Shown piece by piece: positions 24,645 through 34,043 of a stretch of 64,000 bases of DNA (position 1 is the first letter of the stretch; the number at the start of each line of letters is the position of its first letter). The notes under the pieces were generated by a model that saw nothing but the letters and a program-made list of their open reading frames with translations, ran no database searches and was not told where the DNA came from. The stretch is from contig CAWJXS010000005.1 of NCBI GenBank assembly GCA_963846885.1, positions 1 through 64,000 on the forward strand. The letters run 5' to 3'. Made by a program: the position numbers and the translations under genes. This DNA comes from RPQJ01 sp963846885. Its GTDB lineage: Bacteria; Pseudomonadota; Gammaproteobacteria; Steroidobacterales; Steroidobacteraceae.

Positions 24645-24803
24645 GGGGCTAGGGGCTAGGCGCAGATCAGTCGGACGCGCGCTAAGCGCGGCAAGTGCCC
24701 TCACCCGGCCTCCGGCCGACCTCTCCCGCGACGCGGGAGAGGTGAACTCTGCGCGCAATCGCGCGCCTCCGACTAGCCCCTAGCCCCTAACCCCTAGCCC
24801 CTT
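24645..24803. repeat. Inverted GGGGCTA heptamer element between radC and rpmB
   Basis: A second small element of the 12.8-kb type, about 159 bp long. The left arm is GGGGCTAGGGGCTAGG (24645-24660), then CAGTCGGA. The centre has an 11-bp hairpin ACCTCTCCCGC / GCGGGAGAGGT (24719-24743) and GCGCGCAATCGCGCGC. The right arm (24768-24803) is TCCGACTAG plus four C-rich heptamers, including a TAACCCC variant. On the radC coding strand four G4 runs follow the TAG stop closely. Confidence 0.85.
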
Positions 24804-24807
24804 CTTC

Positions 24808-25491
24808 CTACAGCAAGCCCCGCTCTGCGAAGGACACACACGCCCCATCCCCCACGACGATGTGGTCGAGAATCCGGATGTCCACCAGGGCGAGTGCGTC
24901 GCGCAGGCGTCCGGTGATCAATTCGTCGGCCTGGCTCGGCTCGGCGATCCCGGACGGGTGGTTATGGGCCAGGATCACGGCGGCGGCATTGCGGGTCAGG
25001 GCCAGCTTGACCACCTCGCGCGGATGGACGCTGGCGCCGTCTATCGTCCCCCGAAAAACCTCGTCAAAAGCAATGACTCGGTGGCGATTGTCTAGAAAAA
25101 GACAGCAAAAGACTTCATGTTCGCGATCCCGGAGGCGTGCCCGCAGGAACTCCCGGGTGGCCCGGGGATTGGCCAGCGGCGGCCCCGCCGACATCTGCTC
25201 CGCATAGTGCCGGCGCGACAGCTCCAGCGCCGCCTGCAACAACGCGTACTTGGCAGCACCCAGGCCGGGCGTCCGGCAGACCGCATCGCGCCCGGCCGTG
25301 AGCAAGCCACGTACCGACCGAAACTCGCCCAGGAGCATGCGCGCCGTGTCGACCGCGGTGCGGCCGCGGGTGCCGGTCTGCAGCAGGATCGCCAGCAACT
25401 CGGCCTCGGAGAGCGCCGGAGCGCCCAGCTTCAGCAACTTCTCGCGCGGACGTTCGGATTCGGGCCACAAGGGCAGCGGCAACGACGACAT
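24808..25491 (-). CDS. radC: RadC/JAB-domain DNA repair-associated protein
   Basis: 227 residues from MSSLPLPLWPESERPREK. The N-terminal helix-hairpin-helix (SEAELLAILLQTGTRG) and the C-terminal JAMM metalloprotease-like motif (LAHNHPSGIAEPSQAD) are intact. Despite the name, no repair role has been confirmed in E. coli. The radC - coaBC - dut cluster is conserved, although here mutM and the L28/L33 genes lie between radC and coaBC. The stop TAG abuts the heptamer element. Confidence 0.95.
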   Translation of the reverse strand: MSSLPLPLWPESERPREKLLKLGAPALSEAELLAILLQTGTRGRTAVDTARMLLGEFRSVRGLLTAGRDAVCRTPGLGAAKYALLQAALELSRRHYAEQMSAGPPLANPRATREFLRARLRDREHEVFCCLFLDNRHRVIAFDEVFRGTIDGASVHPREVVKLALTRNAAAVILAHNHPSGIAEPSQADELITGRLRDALALVDIRILDHIVVGDGACVSFAERGLL

Positions 25492-25614
25492 CGGGGCTCC
25501 TCGATCAGGAGCGCCATGTTCGAGCCTGCGCGACGCAGGCACACGGAGCAAAAGCGACCGAAGCGCGGCGAAATGGCCGCAGCGCGGCGCGCGCCAAGCG
25601 ACTGCCGGCCGCCG

Positions 25615-26106
25615 CTACAGGGCTTGCTTGGCGAATCGCGCCTGCAGGGCCGCAGCCACCGCGGGGTGCACGAATTCCGTGATGTCCCCACCCAGGCTCG
25701 CGATCTCGCGGATGAGCGTCGACGAGATGAAGTTGAACTGCTCGGTGGGCGTGAGAAACACCGTTTCGACCTGGTCGGTCAGGTGCCGGCTCATGGTCGC
25801 GAGCTGGAATTCGAACTCGAAGTCCGACACGGCGCGCAGGCCGCGCATCATCACGTTGAGGCCGTTGACGCGCGCGAACTCGACGGTGAGGCCCGTGTAC
25901 CCCATGACTTCGACGTTGGGCAGGTCGCCCAGCACGATCTTGACCAGCTCGATCCGCTTCTCGAGCGGGAACAGCGGGGCCTTGCCCGGGTTCGCCGCGA
26001 TCGCGACCACGACCTTGTCGAAAATGCGGCTGGCCCGCCGCACGAGGTCGTTGTGTCCGTTCGTGAACGGATCGAACGTGCCCGGATACATCGCGCGACT
26101 GCCCAT
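25615..26106 (-). CDS. coaD: Phosphopantetheine adenylyltransferase
   Basis: 163 residues. The nucleotidyltransferase fold is shown by AMYPGTFDPFTNGHNDLVRR, with the T/HxGH motif (TNGHNDL), and MMRGLRAVSDFEFEFQLA and FISSTLIREIA. It makes dephospho-CoA from phosphopantetheine and ATP. Start MGSRAMYP is preferred over an internal Met four residues later because family members have a few residues before YPGTFDP. Directly downstream of rsmD (35 bp), a common proteobacterial pairing. Confidence 0.96.
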   Translation of the reverse strand: MGSRAMYPGTFDPFTNGHNDLVRRASRIFDKVVVAIAANPGKAPLFPLEKRIELVKIVLGDLPNVEVMGYTGLTVEFARVNGLNVMMRGLRAVSDFEFEFQLATMSRHLTDQVETVFLTPTEQFNFISSTLIREIASLGGDITEFVHPAVAAALQARFAKQAL

Positions 26107-26141
26107 TCGGTTCCTTTTGCCCCGCCTTGGCGGGTGTTTTT

Positions 26142-26822
26142 CTAGAGGGGCCCGAGGGCCCGGCGAGCGAGATGATAGCCGACGTCGCCCGCCCTTTTGC
26201 TGCGCAACAGCGTCCAACCGGGCGGTAGCGTCGGCTCGCCGCGCGCTGCTGCGTCTTCCAGGTAGACCCACGCCCCGGGAGCGAGCCACCCGCCGCGCTC
26301 CAGCTGTGCCGTAAGGGCCGGCAACCGCGATTCATCGTAGGGCGGATCGAGGAAGACGATGTCGAAGGGTTTCGACGAGAGCGGCCCACGCTCGAGCCAG
26401 GCCAGCGCATCCACCCGCTCCACGCGGCCGCGATCGCACCGGAGCTGGGCGAGCATGTCGCTGATCGCCCGGGCAGACGCCGCATCGCGCTCGACGAACA
26501 CGACTTCTGCGGCACCCCGCGAAAGCGCCTCGAACCCGAGTGCGCCACTGCCGGCAAACAGGTCGAGGCAACGCGTACCGGCCAGTTCGAACTGCAGCCA
26601 GTTAAACAGAGTCTCACGAACGCGGTCCGGAGTCGGGCGCAGGCCCGCGGCCGGTGGGAAATGCAACTTGCGACCGCGCCATTCGCCACCGATGATTCGG
26701 ACTTCGTGCCGGCCGCCTCGCTGGGCTGCCGGACGGCGTGTCGGGGGACGGCCTGCCGGTTTGGCTGTTGCGTCTGCCAAACGGTCCGCTCGCGGGGTTT
26801 CCGGGCGATTGTTGCGCGGCAT
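26142..26822 (-). CDS. rsmD: 16S rRNA (guanine-966-N2)-methyltransferase
   Basis: 226 residues from MPRNNRPETPR. The N-terminal 40 residues are basic. The methyltransferase core shows VRIIGGEWRGRKL, RPTPDRVRETLFNWL, LDLFAGSGALGFEALSRG (SAM loop) and the catalytic DPPY (IVFLDPPYDES). It methylates G966 of 16S rRNA on the assembled 30S. rsmD is commonly divergent from ftsY; here a lipase gene has come between them. Confidence 0.94.
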   Translation of the reverse strand: MPRNNRPETPRADRLADATAKPAGRPPTRRPAAQRGGRHEVRIIGGEWRGRKLHFPPAAGLRPTPDRVRETLFNWLQFELAGTRCLDLFAGSGALGFEALSRGAAEVVFVERDAASARAISDMLAQLRCDRGRVERVDALAWLERGPLSSKPFDIVFLDPPYDESRLPALTAQLERGGWLAPGAWVYLEDAAARGEPTLPPGWTLLRSKRAGDVGYHLARRALGPL

Positions 26823-26899
26823 CGTCAGGCGAGCGTAGGCTTCGTGAAGATCACTAATACGCGTGATGCTACGCGCGGATTTAACTGAGGGGAAAGCAA

Positions 26900-29103
26900 A
26901 TGTTCGAGTCCAGGAGCAGGCTGTTCGCGCCCGCACTCGCGGTAGCGTTGGCAGGAATCGCGCTAGGCGGATGTGATTCGTCGCAGGACGGACCAGAGTC
27001 GCCGCCACCGCCGACCGAAATCGCCTTCGCGAAGTTCGATATCAACCTCGCGGCGTCGGTCCTCGACGTGCCTTACCCGTACGACCTTTACTTCGCGATC
27101 CCGGGCGCTCCCGTGGACGGCACGCTCAACATTCCCACCTTGCCGTGGCGCAGCGCTGCAATGCAGGCGGCGCTCAACTCGCAGGACGGCTGGTCCACGA
27201 CCGCATCGCTCACGACGGGCTTCTCGCTGCCCATCGATCCTGCGTCCATCAGCGCCAGCTCCGTGAAGATCGTGAAGCTGTGGCTGGACCCGACCACCAA
27301 GGCGCCCGCCACCAACCCGGCCTTCCTGCCGACAGGCGCGACGAGCCCGGTCGCCGGCGTGCTCACCTACGGCACCGACTTCACCGCCGACATCTCGCCG
27401 GACGTCGACAGCTCGAGCACTTTCCTGCGGATCACGCCGCTCAAGCCGCTCGCCTTCAGCACCGGCCCGGCCGTAAATGACAGCGGCCCGAACATCAATA
27501 AGGTCCTGAACGTCGGCTACCTCGTGGTGCTTACCGACGGCCTCAAGGCCACGAGCGGCGCCAACATGGGCTCGAGCACGCTCTACTCGTCGTTCAAGTC
27601 CGCGCCCGCTAATTGCAGCACGATCACGGATGCGACGCTGCGGCAGCTCTGCCAGCTCACCAAGGCGCACCTCGGCATCGCGCAGGCGGCCACGGCCACG
27701 AGCCCGGCGTCGGTGATCCTCACCTGGAGCTTCTCCACGCAGTCGATCGACGACGTGCTGGACGTCGTCTCCAAGATCTCGACCGCGCAGCAGACGCTGA
27801 TCGTACCGACTGGCCTCACGACCGAGGCGGTCACGCGGCGTTTGCCGGCAAGGCGAACATCTTCGTCGGCTCCACGAAGTTGCCCTACTACCTGACGCCG
27901 CCCGCCAGCGCGACGGACAGCGCATCGGTGCTCACCAAGTTCTGGACCGCGGCCGGCCCGTCGCAGGTGCCGGGCATCGACGCGACCAGCCGCAACCTGA
28001 CGATGTTCAACCCGGTGCCCGCCAAGGTCGCCGACGTCACCGTACCGATCGTGGTCACGATCCCGAACGCCACGTCGACCTGCCCGGGCAAGCCCGCCGC
28101 CGGTTGGCCGGTGGCCATCGTCCAGCACGGCATCACCGGCAACCGCGGGCAGGCGCTCACCATGGCCGATGCCTACGCGGATGCCTGCTTCATCGTCGTC
28201 GCGATGGACCTGCCGCTGCACGGTATCGTGCAGGGCGACCCCACCTTCGGGGCGCTGTACTGCTCGCCGACGCAGCCGCAGTGCATCGGCGCGACGGAGC
28301 GCACCTTCGACGTCGACCTCGTCAACAACACGACGGGCGCTGCCCCCCGCGACGGCAAGGTCGACGCCTCCGGCACGCACTTCATCAACCTGACGAGCCC
28401 GGCCACGGGGCGCGACAACCTGCGCCAGGCCGAGGCCGACCTCATCCAGCTCACGAAGTCGATCCCGGGCCTTGCCATCCCCCCCGGCACCCCGGCCCCG
28501 GCCGGCCTGGTGGGCGTGGATCCGACGCGCATCAGCTTCACCGGCCTGTCGCTTGGCGCCATCGTCGGCGGCTCGCACATCCACTTCACGAATGATCTGC
28601 GCACCGCAACGCTGTCCGCTCCGGGCGGCGTGATCACCAAGCTGCTGCTCGACTCGCAGACCTTCGGCCCGCGGATCAAGGCGGGTGTGACGGGACAGCT
28701 CGTGGAAAATTCATTCAGCTACAACCTGTTCTTCCGCGACTTCCAGGCGGTGATCGATTCGGGCGACCCGATCAACCACATCAAGGACGCGGTGGCGATG
28801 CACCCGGTGCACTTGATCAAGGTGCTCAACGACACGGTCGTGCCGAACAGCGCCACGGATCGGCTGATCGCGCAGGGTGGGCTGCTGAAGCTCAAGACGC
28901 TCGGTCCGAATGCGGTCAGTGCGGGCAACGGCGGCTACACGTTCTTCTCGAAGGGCTCGCACGGCTCGCTGTTCGATCCCACGGCCAGCCTCGCGGCGAC
29001 GGTCGAGATGCAGCGTCAGAGCGTGCTGTTCGGCGCCTCGGCCGTGCAGCCCGGCGGTCCGTTCGTGGTCCTCACGGACCCGACGGTGCTCGACCTGAAC
29101 TGA
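26900..29103 (+). CDS. VolA/Pla-1-like lipoprotein lipase, frameshifted
   Basis: The N-terminus is a lipoprotein signal (ALAGIALGG-C, Cys25 as lipidation site), followed by the bacterial virulence factor lipase N-terminal domain (FDINLAASVLDVPYPYDLYF). The second half has an alpha/beta hydrolase with nucleophile elbow GLSLGA (SFTGLSLGAIVGG), an oxyanion region (VAIVQHGITGNRG) and a terminal His (GSHGSLFDP). The halves are in different frames: one base is missing (or two extra) near 27838, between TTEAV and FAGKANIFVG. Repaired length is about 734 residues, close to VolA-type surface lysophospholipases. It sits between divergent rsmD and ftsY and ends at a strong terminator. Confidence 0.85.
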
Positions 29104-29126
29104 CGCGCAGACAGGCAGCGTGACCG

Positions 29127-29157
29127 AAGGGCGGGAGCGATCCCGCCCTTCTTTTTT
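29127..29157 (+). terminator. Intrinsic terminator after the lipase gene
   Basis: AAGGGCGGGA-GCGA-TCCCGCCCTT followed by CTTTTTT: a perfect 10-bp stem, tetraloop and T-run. It separates the lipase from the ftsY operon, whose start codon is 50 bp further on. Confidence 0.93.
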
Positions 29158-29207
29158 GGGGTCCGCTACAATCGCGGCTCCTGACGCCTGGACGACGACG
29201 CGACACC

Positions 29208-30962
29208 ATGGGTTTATTCGGGTTCCGGTCGAAGAAGACCAGCGAGGGCGGCCCGCCCAACGCCGAGGAAGCTGCGTCCGTCGTTCCTGCATCCGTGCCT
29301 GCCGGGACCGAGGCGTCGAAGCAGGGCTGGCTCGCCCGCATGCGGGCGAAGCTGAATCGCGGCGATTCGTGGCTCACCTACGACCTGGCGAACCTGCTGC
29401 CCGGCGGCAAGATCGACGAGAACGTGCTCGACGAACTCGAGACGCGCCTGATCGCTGCCGACGTCGGCATCGAGACGACCGAGAAGATCCTGGGCTCACT
29501 GCGCGCACGCGTGCAGCGCAAGGAACTCGCCGACCTGAATGCACTGCTCGCCGCACTGCGTGCCGCGATGCTCGAGATCCTGCAGCCCGTTGCGCAGCCA
29601 CTCCTCGTCGACGCCGCGAACAAGCCGTTCGTGATCCTCGTCGTCGGCGTCAACGGCTCGGGCAAGACCACGACGATCGGCAAGCTGGCCCATCGCTACG
29701 TCGCCGAGGGCCGCAAGGTGATGCTCGCTGCCGGCGATACGTTTCGCGCTGCGGCGATCGAGCAGCTGCAGGTCTGGGGTGAACGCAACCATGTGCCCGT
29801 GATCGCGCAGGGCGCTGGCGCAGATCCCGCGGCAGTCACGTTCGACGCGCTGCAGTCCGCGCAGGCACGCGGCATCGACGTCCTGATCGCCGACACCGCA
29901 GGCCGCCTGCACACGCAGAGCAACCTGATGGAAGAACTCAAGAAGGTGCGCCGCGTGCTGACGCGACTCGACCCGACTGCGCCCCACGAAGTGCTGCTCG
30001 TGCTCGACGGCAGCCAGGGGCAGAACGCGCTCACGCAGGCGCAGCAGTTCAACCAGGCCATCGGCGTCACCGGGCTGGTGATGACCAAGCTCGACGGCAC
30101 CGCCAAGGGCGGCATCGTGCTCGCGATCGCCGACACCCTGAAGTTGCCGATCCGTTTCATCGGCATCGGCGAAACCGCAGCCGATTTCGACGTGTTCGAC
30201 GCCGGCGCGTTCGTCGACGCCGTGCTGTCGCCCGCGCGCGCGGAATCCGCCGCGATGATCCGCTTCGATCACGTTTCCAAGCGCTACCCGAACGGACGCG
30301 AGGCCGTCAGCGACCTCTCGCTCGACATCGGCCGCGGCGAGATGGTGTTCCTCACCGGTCATTCCGGCGCCGGCAAGAGCACGTTGCTCAAGCTGATCGC
30401 GCTGATCGAACGGCCCAGCAAGGGCACGCTGGTGGTCAACGGGCAGAACACAGCGGCAGTGCCGCGCTCGAAGATTCCCGCCTTCCGTCGCCAGATCGGC
30501 GTCGTGTTCCAGGACCACAAGCTGCTGATGGACAGGCCGGTGTACGACAACGTCGGCCTGCCGCTCGTGATCGCGGGTGTGCCGGAGAAAGAAATCCTGA
30601 AGCGCGTGCGCGCGGCGCTCGACCAGGTGGGGTTGCTCGGGCGCGAACGTTCGCGCCCGATCGAACTGTCGACCGGCGAGCAGCAGCGTGTCGGCATTGC
30701 GCGCGCGATCATCGGCAAGCCTGCGTTGCTGATCGCGGACGAGCCCACGGGCAACCTCGATCCCGACCTCGCGATCGAGGTCATGAACATCTTCAAGCGC
30801 TTCAACGAAGTGGGCGTCACCGTCGTGATCGCGAGCCACGACATCCACCTGATCGAGCGCTTCGGCGTCAGGCGCGTCATCCTCGCGCAGGGCCGCACCG
30901 TGGACTCCTGGGATGCGCAGCCGGCGCCCGCGCTGCCAGAGATCCGGGCGGAGCTGCCATGA
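29208..30962 (+). CDS. ftsY: FtsY SRP receptor fused in frame to FtsE
   Basis: One uninterrupted frame of 584 residues. Residues 1-349 are FtsY: an acidic/variable start, the NG domain (LIAADVGIETTEKIL), P-loop GVNGSGKTTTIGKL, DTFRAAAIEQL, DTAGRLHT and TKLDGTAKGG. From residue 350 (MIRFDHVSKRYPNG) it is a complete FtsE ATPase. No stop separates them, whereas ftsY and ftsE are normally separate or overlap by ATGA. The TGA of such an ATGA overlap is present in the +1 frame, and the preceding run CCCGCGCGCGCGG is prone to indels. So a real fusion and a sequencing slip both fit. FtsY docks ribosome-SRP complexes at the inner membrane. Confidence 0.85.
   Translation: MGLFGFRSKKTSEGGPPNAEEAASVVPASVPAGTEASKQGWLARMRAKLNRGDSWLTYDLANLLPGGKIDENVLDELETRLIAADVGIETTEKILGSLRARVQRKELADLNALLAALRAAMLEILQPVAQPLLVDAANKPFVILVVGVNGSGKTTTIGKLAHRYVAEGRKVMLAAGDTFRAAAIEQLQVWGERNHVPVIAQGAGADPAAVTFDALQSAQARGIDVLIADTAGRLHTQSNLMEELKKVRRVLTRLDPTAPHEVLLVLDGSQGQNALTQAQQFNQAIGVTGLVMTKLDGTAKGGIVLAIADTLKLPIRFIGIGETAADFDVFDAGAFVDAVLSPARAESAAMIRFDHVSKRYPNGREAVSDLSLDIGRGEMVFLTGHSGAGKSTLLKLIALIERPSKGTLVVNGQNTAAVPRSKIPAFRRQIGVVFQDHKLLMDRPVYDNVGLPLVIAGVPEKEILKRVRAALDQVGLLGRERSRPIELSTGEQQRVGIARAIIGKPALLIADEPTGNLDPDLAIEVMNIFKRFNEVGVTVVIASHDIHLIERFGVRRVILAQGRTVDSWDAQPAPALPEIRAELP
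30255..30962 (+). CDS. ftsE: Cell division ATP-binding protein FtsE (domain or separate cistron)
   Basis: The FtsE part from its natural ATG: 235 residues with Walker A GHSGAGKSTLLKL, Q-loop region VFQDHKLL, signature LSTGEQQRVGIARA and Walker B LLIADEPTGNLD. FtsE and FtsX form an ABC-type complex at the divisome that activates periplasmic murein hydrolases. Its stop overlaps the ftsX start (ATGA). It is listed separately because translation may well start here; if the upstream fusion is real, this is its C-terminal domain. Confidence 0.7.
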   Translation: MIRFDHVSKRYPNGREAVSDLSLDIGRGEMVFLTGHSGAGKSTLLKLIALIERPSKGTLVVNGQNTAAVPRSKIPAFRRQIGVVFQDHKLLMDRPVYDNVGLPLVIAGVPEKEILKRVRAALDQVGLLGRERSRPIELSTGEQQRVGIARAIIGKPALLIADEPTGNLDPDLAIEVMNIFKRFNEVGVTVVIASHDIHLIERFGVRRVILAQGRTVDSWDAQPAPALPEIRAELP

Positions 30963-31873
30963 AACAGTGGCTCGAACGGCACCTGCAGACGTTGGTCGGG
31001 TCGCTCGGACGGCTGTGGCAACACCCTTTCGCGACGATGCTGACAATCGTGGTGATCGGCATCGCGCTCGCCTTGCCTGCGTGCCTGCACGTGCTGGTGC
31101 AGAACGTCCGCGTCGCTAGCGGTGGCTGGAACAGCGCGCTCGACATCTCGGTCTACATGAAGACGGACGCGACGCTCGAGCAGGCCAAGCGCGCCGCCGA
31201 TCGCATCCGGCAACGTCGCGACGTCGATGAGGTGACGCTGATCGAAGCCGACGCGGCACTGGCCGAGTTTCGTCGCAACTCCGGGTTTGGCGCGGCGCTG
31301 GATGCGCTCAAGGACAACCCGCTGCCGCATGCGCTGGTGGTGCGCCCCGACGCCGAGTTCCGCGACGCGGGCCGCGTGCAGGCGCTGACGGGCGAACTCA
31401 AGCTGATCGACGGCGTCGACATCGTGCAGCTCGACACGGAATGGGTGAGCCGCTTCAACGCCATCCTCGACGTGATCCGCCGTGGTGTGTTCCTGGCGGC
31501 GGCGCTGTTCGCGCTCGGCATCCTCGTGATCATCGGCAACACGATCCGGCTCGACATCGAGAATCGCCGTGACGAGATCGAAGTGACCAAGCTCGTCGGC
31601 GGCAGCGATGCGTTCGTGCGCCGCCCGTTCCTCTACAACGGCGTCTGGTACGGCCTGGCGGGTGGATTCATCGCCGGGCTCATCGTCGCCGTGGTCGTGA
31701 TGGTCCTGAGCGCACCCGTGCAGCGCATCGCCGGACTGTACGGCAGCCAGTTCGAACTGCAGGGCGTGGGTATCGCCGGCTGGGGTGCCTTGCTCGCAGG
31801 GGGCGCCCTGCTCGGCTGGCTGGGCTCGTTCATCGTCGCCACCCGCGAGTTGCGGGAGATCGAGCCGAAGTAG
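30959..31873 (+). CDS. ftsX: Cell division protein FtsX
   Basis: 304 residues with the FtsX topology. A cytoplasmic N-terminus and TM1 (about 20-45) are followed by a periplasmic domain (DISVYMKTDATLEQAKRAAD, NPLPHALVV). The C-terminal half has three spans, including AALFALGILVIIGNTIRLDI and the NRRDEIEVTKLVGGSDAFVRRPFLY coupling region. It is the membrane partner of FtsE. Genes overlap by 4 bp, and rpoH lies downstream after one intervening convergent gene, a modified version of the E. coli ftsYEX-rpoH order. Confidence 0.94.
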   Translation: MKQWLERHLQTLVGSLGRLWQHPFATMLTIVVIGIALALPACLHVLVQNVRVASGGWNSALDISVYMKTDATLEQAKRAADRIRQRRDVDEVTLIEADAALAEFRRNSGFGAALDALKDNPLPHALVVRPDAEFRDAGRVQALTGELKLIDGVDIVQLDTEWVSRFNAILDVIRRGVFLAAALFALGILVIIGNTIRLDIENRRDEIEVTKLVGGSDAFVRRPFLYNGVWYGLAGGFIAGLIVAVVVMVLSAPVQRIAGLYGSQFELQGVGIAGWGALLAGGALLGWLGSFIVATRELREIEPK

Positions 31874-31882
31874 TCGCGAGTC

Positions 31883-32545
31883 TTACTCGCTCGCCGCGGA
31901 CTCCTCCTCGGGCTCGAACCGCTCGAACCCGATCCACTCGATGTCGTCAGCGCCGCGATCGCAGCGGGCAACCGCCTCGGGCAAAGCCATGCCCAGAACC
32001 TCGCGCAAGGGCTCGGGTTGGGATATGAAGACCATCAGGTCACCCGACTCTTGCTCACGCACCGTGTACTCGAGTGCATCGAGCGAGAATCCGACTGGAC
32101 CCTGCTTCTGCAGATGGGCCAGTACGACCCAGATGGGAAAGCCGGTGCATACCTCGATCCGGTCGGCATCGATGCGAACCAGGTACTGGCGGTAAAACCC
32201 CGCCATCGGTTCGACCGAGCGTACTTCGGCCACCAGGCTGCCAGCGAGGTCGATGAAGCAGGTCTGGTCGCCGATGTGAGTGACGTTGCCAGCCTCGGTG
32301 TAAGTGACCATGCCGCCGCGGCATGTGCCGCGCTCACCGGGGACGTGCTGTACTTCCAGCGTCGGCCCGTCCCCAGCTGGATCGGCCACGCGCCAATGAC
32401 CCGCCAACGGCGGCACGTCGACATCTGCGGCACCGTGGACACCCGCGGCCACCGGCCAGACCGTGATGGCGTCGGTACAGCCTGCCAGGCCTCCTGCCAG
32501 CAGGATCACCATTGCCCAAAGCCCTTGCCGACTGCGGATGCTCAT
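31883..32545 (-). CDS. Putative lipoprotein, unknown function
   Basis: 220 residues from MSIRSRQGLWAM. The N-terminus is a lipoprotein signal with lipobox LAGC (GGLAGCTDAI). The mature part has two Cys pairs in a beta-rich stretch (GTCRGGMVTYTEAGN, DQTCFIDL) and an acidic C-terminus. No family recognised. It is inserted between ftsX and rpoH, convergent with ftsX (9 bp apart) and divergent from rpoH. A longer start at 32605 is possible but lies in the rpoH promoter region. Confidence 0.7.
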   Translation of the reverse strand: MSIRSRQGLWAMVILLAGGLAGCTDAITVWPVAAGVHGAADVDVPPLAGHWRVADPAGDGPTLEVQHVPGERGTCRGGMVTYTEAGNVTHIGDQTCFIDLAGSLVAEVRSVEPMAGFYRQYLVRIDADRIEVCTGFPIWVVLAHLQKQGPVGFSLDALEYTVREQESGDLMVFISQPEPLREVLGMALPEAVARCDRGADDIEWIGFERFEPEEESAASE

Positions 32546-32693
32546 GGCCGCCCCCAGACGATCTTGGACGACCCTAAAAATGCGCGGGACGCTCGGCGAC
32601 GCCATCAGGGAATATGCGTCAAGTCATCTAAATAACTGATTTGTATAAACTTAGTATCCCAGCATCACTCGTTATGAGGAACTTCCCCGGCGT

Positions 32694-32720
32694 TTAGCAC
32701 TCCAATCTGCAGACTGCTAA
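32694..32720. promoter_or_regulatory. CIRCE-like HrcA operator in front of rpoH
   Basis: TTAGCACTC, nine bases, then GACTGCTAA. It matches the CIRCE consensus (TTAGCACTC-N9-GAGTGCTAA) at 17 of 18 positions. The site lies 42 bp upstream of the rpoH ATG, downstream of A+T-rich promoter-like sequence (TATAAA at about 32643), as CIRCE elements usually lie near or just after the transcription start. The repressor HrcA would bind it and release it under heat stress. No hrcA gene is in the window. Confidence 0.75.
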
Positions 32721-32762
32721 TATTGGCAGCACACCCATGTGCCCAAGGGGTTCACCGCTCCG

Positions 32763-33644
<882 letters not shown>

Positions 33645-33648
33645 AGTG

Positions 33649-33759
33649 CACCTCTCCCGCTCCTGCGGGAGAGGTCGCGCAAAGCGCGGGTGAGCGTCCT
33701 GGTTGCCCACCTCTCCCGCTCCTGCGGGAGAGGTCGCGCAAAGCGCGGGTGAGGGCTCT
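33649..33759. repeat. Two tandem CCTCTCCCGC hairpins after rpoH
   Basis: Two nearly identical units 59 bp apart (33649-33693 and 33708-33752). Each is CACCTCTCCCGC-TCCT-GCGGGAGAGG, then TCGCGCAAAGCGCGGGTGAG with a second small GCGC/GCGC stem. They start 5 bp after the rpoH stop codon and are probably mRNA 3'-end hairpins or remnants of a mobile REP-like family. Confidence 0.85.
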
Positions 33760-33785
33760 CGCTCCCCGGGTCTGCACGGGTCCTG

Positions 33786-33861
33786 GGCGTTCGGTGCGCC
33801 ACGTCCCGTCGCGCTTGGAAAGGCAGACACGCGCGCGCCAGGACGTGGCGCACCGAACGCC
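33786..33861. repeat. Variable-arm hairpin, copy 1
   Basis: A perfect 21-bp stem: left arm 33786-33806, right arm 33841-33861 (ends GGACGTGGCG...GAACGCC). It encloses a loop with the core GGAAAGGCAGACACG (33817-33831), itself flanked by a short CGCGC/GCGCG inner stem. It is one of four hairpins in the window that share this 15-nt core but have unrelated stem sequences. It lies between convergent rpoH and the OmpA-like gene. Confidence 0.85.
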
Positions 33862-33944
33862 TGGCTGAGCTGGCAGCAGACTGCGAGCATTCTTCCCGAC
33901 GCAATCTTCGAATTGCAGCCGTACCTTCAGCGCGAGCGGTTGCG

Positions 33945-34000
33945 CCGGGATCTGGCCCCGGGCGCGTGTCTGCCTTTCCAAGCCCGGGGCCAGATCCCGG
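33945..34000. repeat. Variable-arm hairpin, copy 2
   Basis: A perfect 19-bp stem (33945-33963 with 33982-34000; inner ends CCCCGGGC / GCCCGGGG), loop of 18 nt with the core in opposite orientation, CGTGTCTGCCTTTCC (33965-33979). Imperfect pairing continues outward for about 14 bp. The stem sequence has nothing in common with copy 1, 84 bp away. Confidence 0.85.
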
Positions 34001-34043
34001 AGCGACTGCTCGCGAGTACGCCGCCGAACTGTAGCCGCGGATG

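Noticed and set aside
33649..33759. CRISPR array
   Set aside because: Only two repeat units with hairpins, no regular spacers and no cas genes. They match the dispersed hairpin family.
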